NCBI GenBank assembly: GCA_017619795.1
Contig: JAFZRP010000044.1
Coordinates: 1-48,169 of the forward strand
Direction: 5' to 3'
Source of the DNA: Treponema sp.
GTDB lineage: Bacteria > Spirochaetota > Spirochaetia > Treponematales > Treponemataceae
Length of the DNA stretch: 48,169 nucleotides
The notes beneath the pieces were generated by a model. That model worked only from the letters and a program-made list of their open reading frames with translations. It was not told where the DNA came from and did no database searches. Both the position numbers and the translations under genes were made by a program. This document shows, one piece after another, positions 1-8,019 of the stretch; the stretch's first letter is position 1; each line of letters begins with the position of its first letter.

Positions 1-1034
1 ATAGCTTTTATAACCTTTACGATGTTCATGTTTACAGGACAGTTTTCAAGACATCGTCCACAACCTACGCAAGAGAATAAGTCACCGTGAGCCATAGGGT
101 AGTAAACAAGCTTGTGCATAAAGCGCTGGCGGCTTCTTTCCTTTTGTGTGTGACGTGGGTTTTCTGCAGCCATCTGAGTAAAATCAGAGAACATACAAGA
201 GTCCCAGCAGCGGATCTGACGGATACCGTTTCCAGTATCAAAGTCGCGTACATCAAAACACATACAGGTAGGGCAGATGTAAGTACAAGTTCCGCAGCCT
301 ACACAAGCTTCGCTAACTTTATCCCAGATTTTAGAATTGAAAACTTTAAGCATCTGTTCCGGCTTTACACCGCCAACCTTTGAAAGGTCAAGGTGAGCAA
401 ATGTAAGCTTCTCAATTTTATCTGTAATTTCTTTCTGTACTTTAGTTACAGCTTTTTCATCAGCATCAGCGAAAACTGATTTTACAGAATCAAGCAAAGC
501 TTTTCCTTTTTCTGAATCAGCTCTGAAATAAAACTTACCGTCTGCAAGCCAGCAGCTTACATCACCAGCTGTATTCTTGCTGTCTGCCAAAGAAGCATCG
601 ATTTTGTAAGTAGAGCAGAAACAAGTCTTAGCAGGCTCGTTACAGGCAAGAGTGATAATGATTCCGTGATCACGGCGGTTCTTGTAATAAGAATCAACCG
701 GATTCATATTAAGATATACGTTATCTATAATTCCAAAGGATTTTGCATCGCAGGCACGAACACCAAATACTACAAAATCATTCAATTCCTTGCGAGGATC
801 TTCTACAGTAACATCTTTTCCTTCGAACTTGTAGCTAACCATGTGCTCTGTTTTAGGGAAGAAGAAGTCTTTTGCAGAACGAATAGTTTTAAGCTGTGAA
901 CTTAACTGTACACCTTCTGACCATTTCTTAAAGTCAGCTTTTCCTTCGATTGTATCTGCAGGAATGAAGATGTCCTGTTTTGAAGCAACAGCTTTGAAAA
1001 AATCATTTATTTTATTAGAAGAAATAGAAAGCAT
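1..1034 (-). CDS. flxB: FlxB-like 4Fe-4S dicluster electron-transfer subunit, partial (C-terminus outside window)
   Basis: I translated this frame by hand; 344 codons are visible and it runs off the left edge without a stop. It starts at an ATG that shares one base with the stop of the upstream gene (TAATG), behind a GGAGGA ribosome site. The middle has a cysteine patch near residues 131-141 (ending TCFC) seen in the AsrA/hydrogenase-beta-like dicluster family. Two ferredoxin-type clusters follow: CVGCGTCTYICP at about 244-255 and CVGCGRCLENCP at about 322-333. The likely role is to pass electrons between a flavoprotein (FlxA, expected just beyond the edge) and the Hdr/FlxD part of a cytoplasmic complex. 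The family is clear; the exact subunit name rests on the operon context. Confidence 0.8.
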   Translation of the reverse strand, partial: MLSISSNKINDFFKAVASKQDIFIPADTIEGKADFKKWSEGVQLSSQLKTIRSAKDFFFPKTEHMVSYKFEGKDVTVEDPRKELNDFVVFGVRACDAKSFGIIDNVYLNMNPVDSYYKNRRDHGIIITLACNEPAKTCFCSTYKIDASLADSKNTAGDVSCWLADGKFYFRADSEKGKALLDSVKSVFADADEKAVTKVQKEITDKIEKLTFAHLDLSKVGGVKPEQMLKVFNSKIWDKVSEACVGCGTCTYICPTCMCFDVRDFDTGNGIRQIRCWDSCMFSDFTQMAAENPRHTQKERSRQRFMHKLVYYPMAHGDLFSCVGCGRCLENCPVNMNIVKVIKA

Positions 1035-1990
1035 TATTCATCTCCTCCTTCCTGGCGGTCGCTTATGATTGAAGTTTCAGGATCTTCTTCCTTAAAGGTA
1101 AGCATAGCAGGTTTTGTTTCCATATCTGCTCCAGCCTGATAAGGTCCGTAAATCTCATTGATATCTTTAATGAACTTGCGGTTAAGAAGATGAAGTGGAA
1201 TGCCCTGAGGACAAACTCTTGAACATTCTCCACAGTCTGTACAGCGACCGGCAACGTGCCAGGCTCTGATTATGTGGAAAAGGCTCTCTTCAAATGAAGT
1301 TTCAGCAACCTTCTGTGATGTATAAAGAGCGTTGTTGTCGAAAACACATTTTTCACAGGTACAAGCTGGACAAATGTTTCGGCAGGCATTACAGCGGATA
1401 CAGCGGCTGAACTCGTTCTGCCAGAAAGCATAGCGTTCATCAGCTGTCATAGCTTCAAGCTTTTCAACCATTTCCATTCTGGAAGATTCAACAGCTGGAG
1501 CTTCTGCTTCTACACCGATAAGCTCGTCGCAGGAAACCGGCTTTTTGTTCTGACAGTTTACGCAAGGTTCGCCACCTTCAAGTGTATCCTGACAAGGAAC
1601 ACCGATTGCATAAACATCAGCTCGTGTAATGCGGTTTTCTTTAAGAAGCTGAGTGAAAGAATATGTATCGTTTGGCTTAAGGAAAACAAGCACAACTTCG
1701 CTAGGAATAGGTGCTTCAGCGGCATTTGGATCACGCTGCTTAGCCATTGTATTGTTCATACGTGTTGTAGACTTTTTAATCTCAATATCCTTTGTGATTT
1801 TTACAAGATATTTAGAAAGGTTAGCGGCACAATATTTGTTGAATACAAAATCTTTATCAAGTTCTTCGGCCGTTGTGAATACAGCTGGTGTAATATCTTC
1901 ATCAAAAAGACCTTTTTTCCAGCCTACAACCTTCTGAACCTTTCCTTCAGCAAGGAGTTCTTTTGCACGTTTAATTAGTTGTTCTTGCAT
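1034..1990 (-). CDS. flxC: FlxC-like 4Fe-4S protein of the Flx-Hdr complex
   Basis: This 318-residue cytoplasmic iron-sulfur protein has a less conserved N-terminal half with cysteines at about 133-154. Two ferredoxin clusters follow: CIRCNACRNICP at about 197-208, with an extra CTCEKC directly after it, and CTDCGECSRVCP at about 250-261. It overlaps the end of flxD by 16 bases and its stop overlaps the start of the next gene by one base, so translation is coupled. The family is the 4Fe-4S dicluster group found with HdrA and MvhD/FlxD. By analogy with FlxABCD-HdrABC of anaerobic bacteria it would relay electrons between the NAD(P)H-oxidising flavoprotein and HdrA. The extra CxCxxC element could bind a further cluster; this is not certain. 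Confidence 0.75.
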   Translation of the reverse strand: MQEQLIKRAKELLAEGKVQKVVGWKKGLFDEDITPAVFTTAEELDKDFVFNKYCAANLSKYLVKITKDIEIKKSTTRMNNTMAKQRDPNAAEAPIPSEVVLVFLKPNDTYSFTQLLKENRITRADVYAIGVPCQDTLEGGEPCVNCQNKKPVSCDELIGVEAEAPAVESSRMEMVEKLEAMTADERYAFWQNEFSRCIRCNACRNICPACTCEKCVFDNNALYTSQKVAETSFEESLFHIIRAWHVAGRCTDCGECSRVCPQGIPLHLLNRKFIKDINEIYGPYQAGADMETKPAMLTFKEEDPETSIISDRQEGGDE

Positions 1991-2436
1991 CTTACATCCT
2001 CCAGCTTTTTACATTCGCCAAGCTCTGTAATCTGCTTTACAAAACTGTTCATAATTCCTGCAAAGCGTACACCTTCGGCTGCAGAACACCATTCTACGCG
2101 TGTACGTCCTCTTTCAATTCCAAGATAATCAAGCATACTGAAAAGCAGGGTCATTCTTCTGCGTGCGAAGTAGTTTCCTGTTGAATAGTGACAGTCACCA
2201 GGATGGCAACCGCACAAAATAACACCATCAGCACCACGCTGGAATGCACGAAGAATAAACAATGGATTCAAGCGGCATGAGCATGGAATGCGTACAATTT
2301 TAACGTTTGCAGGGTATTCAAGACGGTTGTTTCCGGCAAGATCGGCACCTGCATAAGAACACCAGTTACAGCAGAAAGCGACAATCTTTGGTGTCCATTC
2401 TTTTGAACCTGCATTAGCAGTTGTTTCTACAGACAT
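1975..2436 (-). CDS. flxD: FlxD/MvhD-family hydrogenase-type iron-sulfur subunit
   Basis: The 153-residue protein is a single MvhD domain. It begins with FCCNWCSYAGADLAG near residues 21-35 and continues with conserved cysteines in IPCSCR and LCGCHPGDCHY, the usual [2Fe-2S] region of this family. MvhD links a partner enzyme (F420-nonreducing hydrogenase in methanogens, FlxABC in bacteria) to HdrA. No hydrogenase large or small subunit is present here, so the Flx type of partner is more likely. The gene overlaps hdrA by 10 bases upstream and flxC by 16 bases downstream, as expected for subunits made together. Confidence 0.85.
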   Translation of the reverse strand: MSVETTANAGSKEWTPKIVAFCCNWCSYAGADLAGNNRLEYPANVKIVRIPCSCRLNPLFILRAFQRGADGVILCGCHPGDCHYSTGNYFARRRMTLLFSMLDYLGIERGRTRVEWCSAAEGVRFAGIMNSFVKQITELGECKKLEDVRCKNN

Positions 2437-4439
2437 GCATCTACCTCCGCTAAGATTTGTTTATTCGTAAATCCAAGAAGATCCATAGCTCCAGAAGGAC
2501 AAGCTACTGTACAAGCACCACAACCATGACACATTGCTGTATTTACCTGTGAAACGTGACGAGTAATTGTTGTTCTGTTAGGACCTCTGAAATCCTTATC
2601 AATATATGAAATAGCACCGTATGGACAAACATTAGCACACTGTCCACAACCGTTACACATATTCTCATTAGGATTAGCTGTACAAGGGTTGTTCTTAAGC
2701 TTGTCTTTAACAAGCAGACAGATTGCCTTTGCAGCGGCACCAGAAGACTGAGCAACTGTTTCAGGAATATCTTTTGGACCCTGGCAGCAGCCTGCAAGGA
2801 AGATACCTGCTGTTGGTGATTCAACTGGTCTAAGTTTTGCGTGTGCTTCAAGGAAGAAGTCGTTGTTATCCATAGAGGTTGTAAGCATTGTAGCAAGTGG
2901 ACGTGCAGATTTGTCTGCTTCAATACTTGCGGCAAGAACAACCATGTCAGCTTTAATGTGAACCTGTTTGTTCAGAATCAAATCGCTTCCCTGAACATCG
3001 AGTGTTCCATCTGACTGTGGAGTAACTTTTCCAACCATACCCTTGATGTAATGTACTCCATACTGTTCAACTGCACGGCGGTAGAACTCATCAAAGTTTT
3101 TACCTGGTGTTCGAACGTCAATATAGAATACTGTAATGTTTGTATCTGGATAGTGATCGCGTGTAAGAATTGCATGCTTTGCGGTATACATACAGCAGAT
3201 CTTTGAGCAGTACTCGTGACCCTTTGTAGCATCTGCAGAACAGCGGCTTCCAACACACTGAATAAATACAATATTTTTTGGTTCTTTTCCGTCACTTGGG
3301 CGAAGAAGGTGACCGTTTGTAGGACCAGAAGCATTACAGAGTCTTTCAAACTCGAGGGATGATACAACATCCTTGCTCTGGTTATAGGCATACTCATCAA
3401 ACTTTTCAAGGCTGATTGGGTTATAGCCTGTTGCTACGATGATAGCACCGTATTTTTCGGTAAGAGTTGTCTCTTTCTGCTTAAAGTCGATTGCACCAGC
3501 GGTACAAGCTTTTTCACAGAAACCGCAGACATTATCCTTTCCTTTTTCCATTGCCTTAAGGTGGAGACAGTAGGTTGAATTGATTGCAGCAACCTTTGGA
3601 ACTGCCTGTGCAAAAGGAATGTTAATTGCCTTACAGTTATCGAGATTTAAGTTGAAGGCATTTGGAACCTTTTTGTTAGGACAAACTTCAAGACAAGCTC
3701 CACAACCTGTACATTTTACTTCATCAACAAAGCGTGGATGGCGTTTAATATCTACTTCAAAGTTTCCAATGTAGCCTTTTACTGCTGTAACTTCTGAATA
3801 AGACAAAATACGGATGTTAGGATTCTGGCTTACTTCTGTCATTTTAGGAGTTACAATACAGGAAGCACAGTCAAGGGTAGGGAATGTTTTATCAAGCTTA
3901 GCCATCTTACCGCCGACTGTATAATCTTTTTCTACGATATCAACTGGGAAACCGGCATCTGCAATATCAAGGGCAGCTGTAATACCAGCAATACCACCAC
4001 CAATTACCAAAGCGCGTTTTGTCATTGGTGTTTCACCTTCAATTAAAGGTGTGTTAAGCATTGTCTTTGCGATTGCTGCTTTACCAAGTGCAATTGCCTT
4101 TTTGGTTCCTTCTTCTATATCCTTACAAACCCATGATGTCTGCTCACGGATGTTTGCAACCTCTACTTTATAACCGTTGAGACCAGCTCTTTCTGCGCAT
4201 GAACGGAAGGTCTTTTCGTGCATACGTGGAGAACAGGAACAAAGTACGACACCAGTAAGCTTGTCGTCTTTGATGTGGTCTTCAATCATTTTCTGACCGG
4301 CAGATGAACACATGTAGGTGTAGTGTGTTGAATAAACAACTCCAGGTACCTTAGCAAGTTCATCTGTTACTTTTTCTACGTCAACTGTTCCGGCAATGTT
4401 AGTACCACAGTGACATACAAAAACTCCAATTCTTTCCAT
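2427..4439 (-). CDS. hdrA: HdrA-like heterodisulfide reductase flavoprotein subunit
   Basis: At 670 residues this is full length for HdrA, the FAD subunit where electron bifurcation takes place in Hdr complexes. In order: an N-terminal cysteine region (CHCGTN at about 9-14, then CSCSPR near 67-72), a Rossmann FAD fingerprint GGGIAGI at about 147-153 with DCASC near 190-194, ferredoxin clusters CTGCGACLEVCP (about 243-254) and CGFCEKAC (about 305-312), the second half of the FAD domain, and two C-terminal clusters CNGCGQCANVCP (about 595-606) and CHGCGACTVACP (about 637-648). All cluster motifs look intact. It sits between hdrC and flxD. The physiological disulfide acceptor is unknown in a spirochaete without methanogenesis or sulfate reduction. 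Confidence 0.9.
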   Translation of the reverse strand: MERIGVFVCHCGTNIAGTVDVEKVTDELAKVPGVVYSTHYTYMCSSAGQKMIEDHIKDDKLTGVVLCSCSPRMHEKTFRSCAERAGLNGYKVEVANIREQTSWVCKDIEEGTKKAIALGKAAIAKTMLNTPLIEGETPMTKRALVIGGGIAGITAALDIADAGFPVDIVEKDYTVGGKMAKLDKTFPTLDCASCIVTPKMTEVSQNPNIRILSYSEVTAVKGYIGNFEVDIKRHPRFVDEVKCTGCGACLEVCPNKKVPNAFNLNLDNCKAINIPFAQAVPKVAAINSTYCLHLKAMEKGKDNVCGFCEKACTAGAIDFKQKETTLTEKYGAIIVATGYNPISLEKFDEYAYNQSKDVVSSLEFERLCNASGPTNGHLLRPSDGKEPKNIVFIQCVGSRCSADATKGHEYCSKICCMYTAKHAILTRDHYPDTNITVFYIDVRTPGKNFDEFYRRAVEQYGVHYIKGMVGKVTPQSDGTLDVQGSDLILNKQVHIKADMVVLAASIEADKSARPLATMLTTSMDNNDFFLEAHAKLRPVESPTAGIFLAGCCQGPKDIPETVAQSSGAAAKAICLLVKDKLKNNPCTANPNENMCNGCGQCANVCPYGAISYIDKDFRGPNRTTITRHVSQVNTAMCHGCGACTVACPSGAMDLLGFTNKQILAEVDACL

Positions 4440-4454
4440 TAGATTTTCCTTAGC

Positions 4455-4850
4455 TTATTTTTTGTACTTTCTGAAAGCACTTACAATAGCCTGCTGAGGC
4501 ATTTCAGGGTCCAGATGTTCAGGAACCTGATTTGGATCCAGATGATGAGGTCCTCTTGTACCTTCAACAACTTGTCGTACTGCATCTATAAGTTTTGCAG
4601 GCTCAACCTGACGTGGGCAGCGCTCAAGGCAGGCAAAGCAGCTTAAACATGCGTAAATTGATTTTGTCTGAAGCAGTTTTTCAATCTCGCCGTTTTCTAC
4701 CATCTGTACAAACTGATGTGGATGATATTCCATTGCATCATAATTAGGGCAGGTGCCAGAGCATTTACCGCAAACCATACATTTCTTTGGGTTTACACCT
4801 GATTTAAGAAGGATTTCTTCCTTTACCTGTTCAATTTCTTTAGCAAGCAT
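4455..4850 (-). CDS. hdrC: HdrC-like 4Fe-4S subunit
   Basis: This small 131-residue protein has two ferredoxin clusters, CMVCGKCSGTCP at about 24-35 and CLSCFACLERCP near 68-79. That is the standard HdrC architecture. HdrC carries electrons from HdrA to the CCG-domain subunit HdrB. Its start overlaps the hdrB stop by one base and hdrA follows after a 15-base gap. The C-terminal part (HHLDPNQVPEHLDPE) is polar and probably flexible. Family assignment is firm; the electron partner follows from its position between hdrB and hdrA. Confidence 0.88.
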   Translation of the reverse strand: MLAKEIEQVKEEILLKSGVNPKKCMVCGKCSGTCPNYDAMEYHPHQFVQMVENGEIEKLLQTKSIYACLSCFACLERCPRQVEPAKLIDAVRQVVEGTRGPHHLDPNQVPEHLDPEMPQQAIVSAFRKYKK

Positions 4851-5644
4851 TATTTTTCCTCCTTAAGACCAAGGGCTTCGGCAAGAAGCTCTGTGAAATA
4901 GATAACGTCAAGCTTTGATTCGCCTTTATTTTTGATGAGGTTATAGCGGCAAAGAGGGCAGGAAGTAACAAGGAAATCTGCACCCATATCTTCTGCATTT
5001 CCAAGGATTTTCTTTGCGCGGCTCTTAGGAATAGATTCATCCTCAAACATTGTATAGGCACCGCAGCATTCGTTTCTCTGTGAATAAATTACAGGAGTTC
5101 CGCCAATTGCCTTAATAAAATCTTCAATGATTTTAGGGTTTTCTGCGTCATCTAACTGAAGAACTTTTCCTGGACGGAGAAGGAGACAGCCGTAATATGC
5201 ACCGATTTTCTTTCCTGTAAAAGGCTTTTTAACGGCGGCTTTTACTTTGTCCCAGCCAACAACATCGCGGAGAACTTCAAGATAATGAAGAACCTTTGTT
5301 TCTCCGTGATACTCAATCTCATCTTGTTTAAGATAAGTGTTCACCTTGAAATCTACCGTTTCATCTGTCTGTACATCGTTATTAACCTGTTTGATAACGT
5401 TGTAGCATGCAGAACAAAGGGTAACCAATTCCTGTCCGGCATCTTTTGCAGCTGCCAGAGCGCGTACTGACGAAAGTTTTGTAGCAAACTCATCTTTTCC
5501 CATAGGGTATTCGCCGCCACAGCACTGCCAGTCTGGAATTTCTTCAAGTGTGAAACCTAATGCTTCCGCTGAAATGCGCGCATATTTATCAAGGTCAATT
5601 GCCTTGTTTTTCAGCGTACATCCAGGGAAATACGAATATGTCAT
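4850..5644 (-). CDS. hdrB: HdrB-like CCG-domain subunit
   Basis: The 264-residue protein has two complete CCG domains. The first runs from CTLK at about residue 9 through CCGG near 42 to CSAC near 77; the second has YGCLL, CCGAYTMF and SCPLC in the C-terminal half. In HdrB these cysteines hold the non-cubane Fe-S clusters that reduce a disulfide. It is the first gene of the operon, with a TAGGAG ribosome site 7 bases before ATG and a likely promoter upstream. Since all cysteines are kept, an active disulfide-reducing (or analogous) subunit is expected. The substrate cannot be CoM-S-S-CoB in this kind of organism and is not known from the sequence. Confidence 0.9.
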   Translation of the reverse strand: MTYSYFPGCTLKNKAIDLDKYARISAEALGFTLEEIPDWQCCGGEYPMGKDEFATKLSSVRALAAAKDAGQELVTLCSACYNVIKQVNNDVQTDETVDFKVNTYLKQDEIEYHGETKVLHYLEVLRDVVGWDKVKAAVKKPFTGKKIGAYYGCLLLRPGKVLQLDDAENPKIIEDFIKAIGGTPVIYSQRNECCGAYTMFEDESIPKSRAKKILGNAEDMGADFLVTSCPLCRYNLIKNKGESKLDVIYFTELLAEALGLKEEK

Positions 5645-5706
5645 ACTTGCTCCTATAAAATACTTTAAAAAAAGTTTATGCGAATTTTATAAAGATATTT
5701 TGGGCA

Positions 5707-5712
5707 ATTATA
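5707..5712 (-). promoter_or_regulatory. -10 box of the hdr-flx operon promoter
   Basis: On the minus strand a perfect TATAAT lies about 60 bases before the hdrB start. The -35 position 17 bases further up reads TTCCAT, which is weak. The start point would fall near 5700, giving a leader of about 55 bases. This is the best candidate in the 5645-5815 gap. Confidence 0.45.
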
Positions 5713-5758
5713 ACGAATTTTTTTGTTTTATGGAATATAGTATTGAAGAGTATTAAAG

Positions 5759-5800
5759 AAAAATACCAGGCAAAGGATTGATTCTTCACCTGGTATTTTT
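5759..5800 (-). terminator. Rho-independent terminator after the TPR gene
   Basis: A 12-bp inverted repeat pairs 5759-5770 with 5789-5800 (core ATACCAGG/CCTGGTAT) around an 18-base loop. Both arms end in A/T runs, so it could work in both directions. It lies 14 bases past the stop of the minus-strand TPR gene and upstream of the hdr promoter, separating the two transcripts. Confidence 0.8.
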
Positions 5801-5814
5801 ATGTATTAAAAGCG

Positions 5815-6969
5815 TTATTGACGTCTAATTCTTTCAAGAAGGTTCTTAATCTGCATGTTTTTGCCGTCGTTCTTGAGGAAGTTTTCGAGGATTTTGATAG
5901 CCTCGTCGTTTCTGTTGCACTGAACGTAGCATTCTGCAAGGTCTACATACAGACGGGAATTTCGTGGGTCATTCTGGATGAGTGTCTTGAATCTTGTAAT
6001 AGCTTCTTCTGTCTTTCCCTGGCATTTGCAAACAAGTGCAAGACCGATTGCTGCATAAATGTCAAAGTCAATTTCAAGAGCCTTATTGTAATAAATTACA
6101 GCTTCTTCGTAATTGCCTGTTGTTCTGTATGCGTCGCCGGCACGTGTAAGAATAACCTTGTTTCTTGGGTCTATTTCAAGAATCTTGTTCCAGTATTCAA
6201 TAGATTTAATCTGCTGTCCCATTCCACGGTAGCAGTCTGCAAGACCGAAAAGTGCGTAGAAATTCTTTGGATCGCGGTAGAGTGCTTTTTCGAAATAGTA
6301 TGTACCTTTTTCAAAGGTCTTAAGCTTTCTGTGGCAGTTACCAATTGCTGTAAGAACACGGATATCAGAATTATCCTGGTTCAAATCATAGATTCTTGTC
6401 CAGTAATAAAGCGCATCTTTATATTCCTTGAAGTCATAGCTTAAGTGGCCGAGACCAATAAGTGCGTAAGGATTGTCTTTTTCCATATCAAGAACCTTGA
6501 GGTAAAGCTCTTTCGATTTTTTGAAATCCTTTGTTTTTCTGTAAGCATCTGCAACGCGTGTAATTACAGTTATATTTTTGTCGTCGTGCAGAAGGTACTG
6601 CTGCCAGATATCAATAGCCTTTGAGAACTGGTTTAATGCCTTGTAGCAGTCTGCAAGACCGAATAATGCATAGTTGTTAGAAGGGTAGTAAGAAAGACAT
6701 CTGTTATAGTAAGCAATAGCCTCGTTAAAGTCATTCTGCTTTCTTGCAATGTCTCCAAGTCCTACGAGCGCATAATTGTTATTTTCTTCAATATCAAGAA
6801 TAGACATAAAAGCAGATCTTGCACCTTCGGTATCATTTTCCTTAAGAAGCTGATAGCCTTTTTTAGAAAGCTCTGTAATTTTCTCATTGCTGTCTGTGAT
6901 TGTTTCTGCTGATAAGCCAATATCCTGCTGTTCAAAAATATCGTTCTGCTGAGAATAATTATTTTCCAT
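5815..6969 (-). CDS. Tetratricopeptide repeat protein
   Basis: The protein has 384 residues and is almost entirely TPR units of about 34-36 residues, with recurring signatures such as YALFGLADCY, YALIGLGHL and ILTRAGDAYR; roughly nine repeats follow an acidic Gln/Asn-rich N-terminus of about 35 residues. It has no signal peptide, so it is probably a cytoplasmic scaffold. Alternating repeats are very alike (YALFGLADCY appears twice), which points to internal duplication. AAGGAGAA precedes the ATG. It probably shares a transcript with the small gene upstream, promoted from about 7421-7448. The partner protein is unknown. Confidence 0.85.
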   Translation of the reverse strand: MENNYSQQNDIFEQQDIGLSAETITDSNEKITELSKKGYQLLKENDTEGARSAFMSILDIEENNNYALVGLGDIARKQNDFNEAIAYYNRCLSYYPSNNYALFGLADCYKALNQFSKAIDIWQQYLLHDDKNITVITRVADAYRKTKDFKKSKELYLKVLDMEKDNPYALIGLGHLSYDFKEYKDALYYWTRIYDLNQDNSDIRVLTAIGNCHRKLKTFEKGTYYFEKALYRDPKNFYALFGLADCYRGMGQQIKSIEYWNKILEIDPRNKVILTRAGDAYRTTGNYEEAVIYYNKALEIDFDIYAAIGLALVCKCQGKTEEAITRFKTLIQNDPRNSRLYVDLAECYVQCNRNDEAIKILENFLKNDGKNMQIKNLLERIRRQ

Positions 6970-7042
6970 TACTTTTTAATTCTCCTTTGAGTATTTTTAA
7001 ATCTCTCTTGTTAAACATTAGTATAATGTATAAACAATTATA

Positions 7043-7402
7043 CTATTGCTCTTGTAACAAAGTCGAAATTATTTGGGCTAAAGATTCATAGATAGGTTCT
7101 GCATCCCGCTTGTTGTGGGCGAGATAATAAGCTTTCAATGCTTTAAGCCCTTCATTTTTATTCAGATAATAATCTCCAACTCTAGTAAGACCATCTGAAT
7201 AACCAGTTGTGATAAAAATACGACGGGCGTCTTCAATGTTTCCCGCATTGAACATAGCATTTGCTTTTCGATTCAAAATTACTTTTTGCTCGGAGGTCAA
7301 TCCCTGGACAGGATTATCTGTGACCTTAATGAAACCGTCAGGAATCATTTTGTTAGATAAAGCGTTTTTTAATTTTTCTTCTGCCTGCATTTTACTATTC
7401 AT
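7043..7402 (-). CDS. Small helical TPR-like protein of unknown function
   Basis: I do not recognise this 119-residue protein. It is all-helical in appearance. The stretch from about residue 45 (RKANAMFNAGNIEDARRIF) to the end, with GDYYLNKNEGLKALKAYYLA, looks like one or two degenerate TPR hairpins. It directly precedes the TPR gene in the same direction with a 73-base gap, which suggests a working relationship. The ATG has no clear ribosome site and follows a short leader; an alternative ATG lies four codons downstream. No signal peptide is seen. Confidence 0.6.
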   Translation of the reverse strand: MNSKMQAEEKLKNALSNKMIPDGFIKVTDNPVQGLTSEQKVILNRKANAMFNAGNIEDARRIFITTGYSDGLTRVGDYYLNKNEGLKALKAYYLAHNKRDAEPIYESLAQIISTLLQEQ

Positions 7403-7420
7403 ATTTTTATACTATTCTTT

Positions 7421-7448
7421 ATAATAACATAATATTATGAGTTGTCAA
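7421..7448 (-). promoter_or_regulatory. Sigma70-type promoter for the small helical protein and TPR genes
   Basis: On the minus strand a perfect TTGACA (7443-7448) is followed after 16 bases by TATTAT (7421-7426). Transcription would start about 12 bases before the ATG of the gene ending at 7402. The gap after rsmD is AT-rich and holds nothing else. Confidence 0.6.
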
Positions 7449-7465
7449 ATATATCTTACTGAGTT

Positions 7466-8014
7466 TTATTCATTTTTATATGTATAAAAATCGACGATAG
7501 ATCTTCCGTAAACGCGCTGGTCGGTCCTTGTTAGGTTACCGATTTTGTCAGGCATAAAGTGTTCTTCCGGTCTGTGGACCAAAATTGTACCGGTTTTGTT
7601 TAAAAGTCCGTTTTTATCTGCCTGTTCTACGAGCTGCTCGTGGAACTTGTACGGAAAAGGCGGGTCAAAAAAGATATAGTCAAAGCTTGTTTTACAGCGC
7701 TTAATAAAATATTCAACCGGCATAAAATGACACTGAATCTTCACGCCGCACTCATTTTGTGTAACGGAAACATTTTCCAGCACCGTATTTACCTTAATTT
7801 TATCTTTTTCGCACAATTCTACGTGTGACGCACCTCTGGAAACTGCTTCAATAGCTATAGTTCCAGAGCCCGAGAATAAATCTAAAAAGGATTTTCCTGA
7901 TAAATCGCCGAGAATAGAAAATACAGATTCCCTCATTCTGTCCATTGCCGGTCTTATAACACCGTCAGGACATTTTATAATTCTACCTTTAAGTTTTCCG
8001 CCAGTAATTCTCAT
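7466..8014 (-). CDS. rsmD: 16S rRNA (guanine966-N2)-methyltransferase RsmD
   Basis: This 182-residue Rossmann methyltransferase matches RsmD throughout. It opens with MRITGGKLKGR, has RPAMDRMRESVFSIL near residues 22-36, the SAM-binding LDLFSGSGTIAIEA near 44-57, and the catalytic FDPPF motif near 115-119. It methylates G966 of 16S rRNA during 30S assembly. Its start lies 5 bases after the ankyrin gene stop, so both are probably on one transcript. An AGGAA ribosome site precedes ATG. Length is normal for the family. Confidence 0.93.
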   Translation of the reverse strand: MRITGGKLKGRIIKCPDGVIRPAMDRMRESVFSILGDLSGKSFLDLFSGSGTIAIEAVSRGASHVELCEKDKIKVNTVLENVSVTQNECGVKIQCHFMPVEYFIKRCKTSFDYIFFDPPFPYKFHEQLVEQADKNGLLNKTGTILVHRPEEHFMPDKIGNLTRTDQRVYGRSIVDFYTYKNE

Positions 8015-8019
8015 AAAAG

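Noticed and set aside
5818..6444. Long open frame on the plus strand, rich in Cys, Val and Phe
   Set aside because: It lies wholly antisense to the TPR gene, has no ribosome site, and its composition follows from reading TPR codons backwards.
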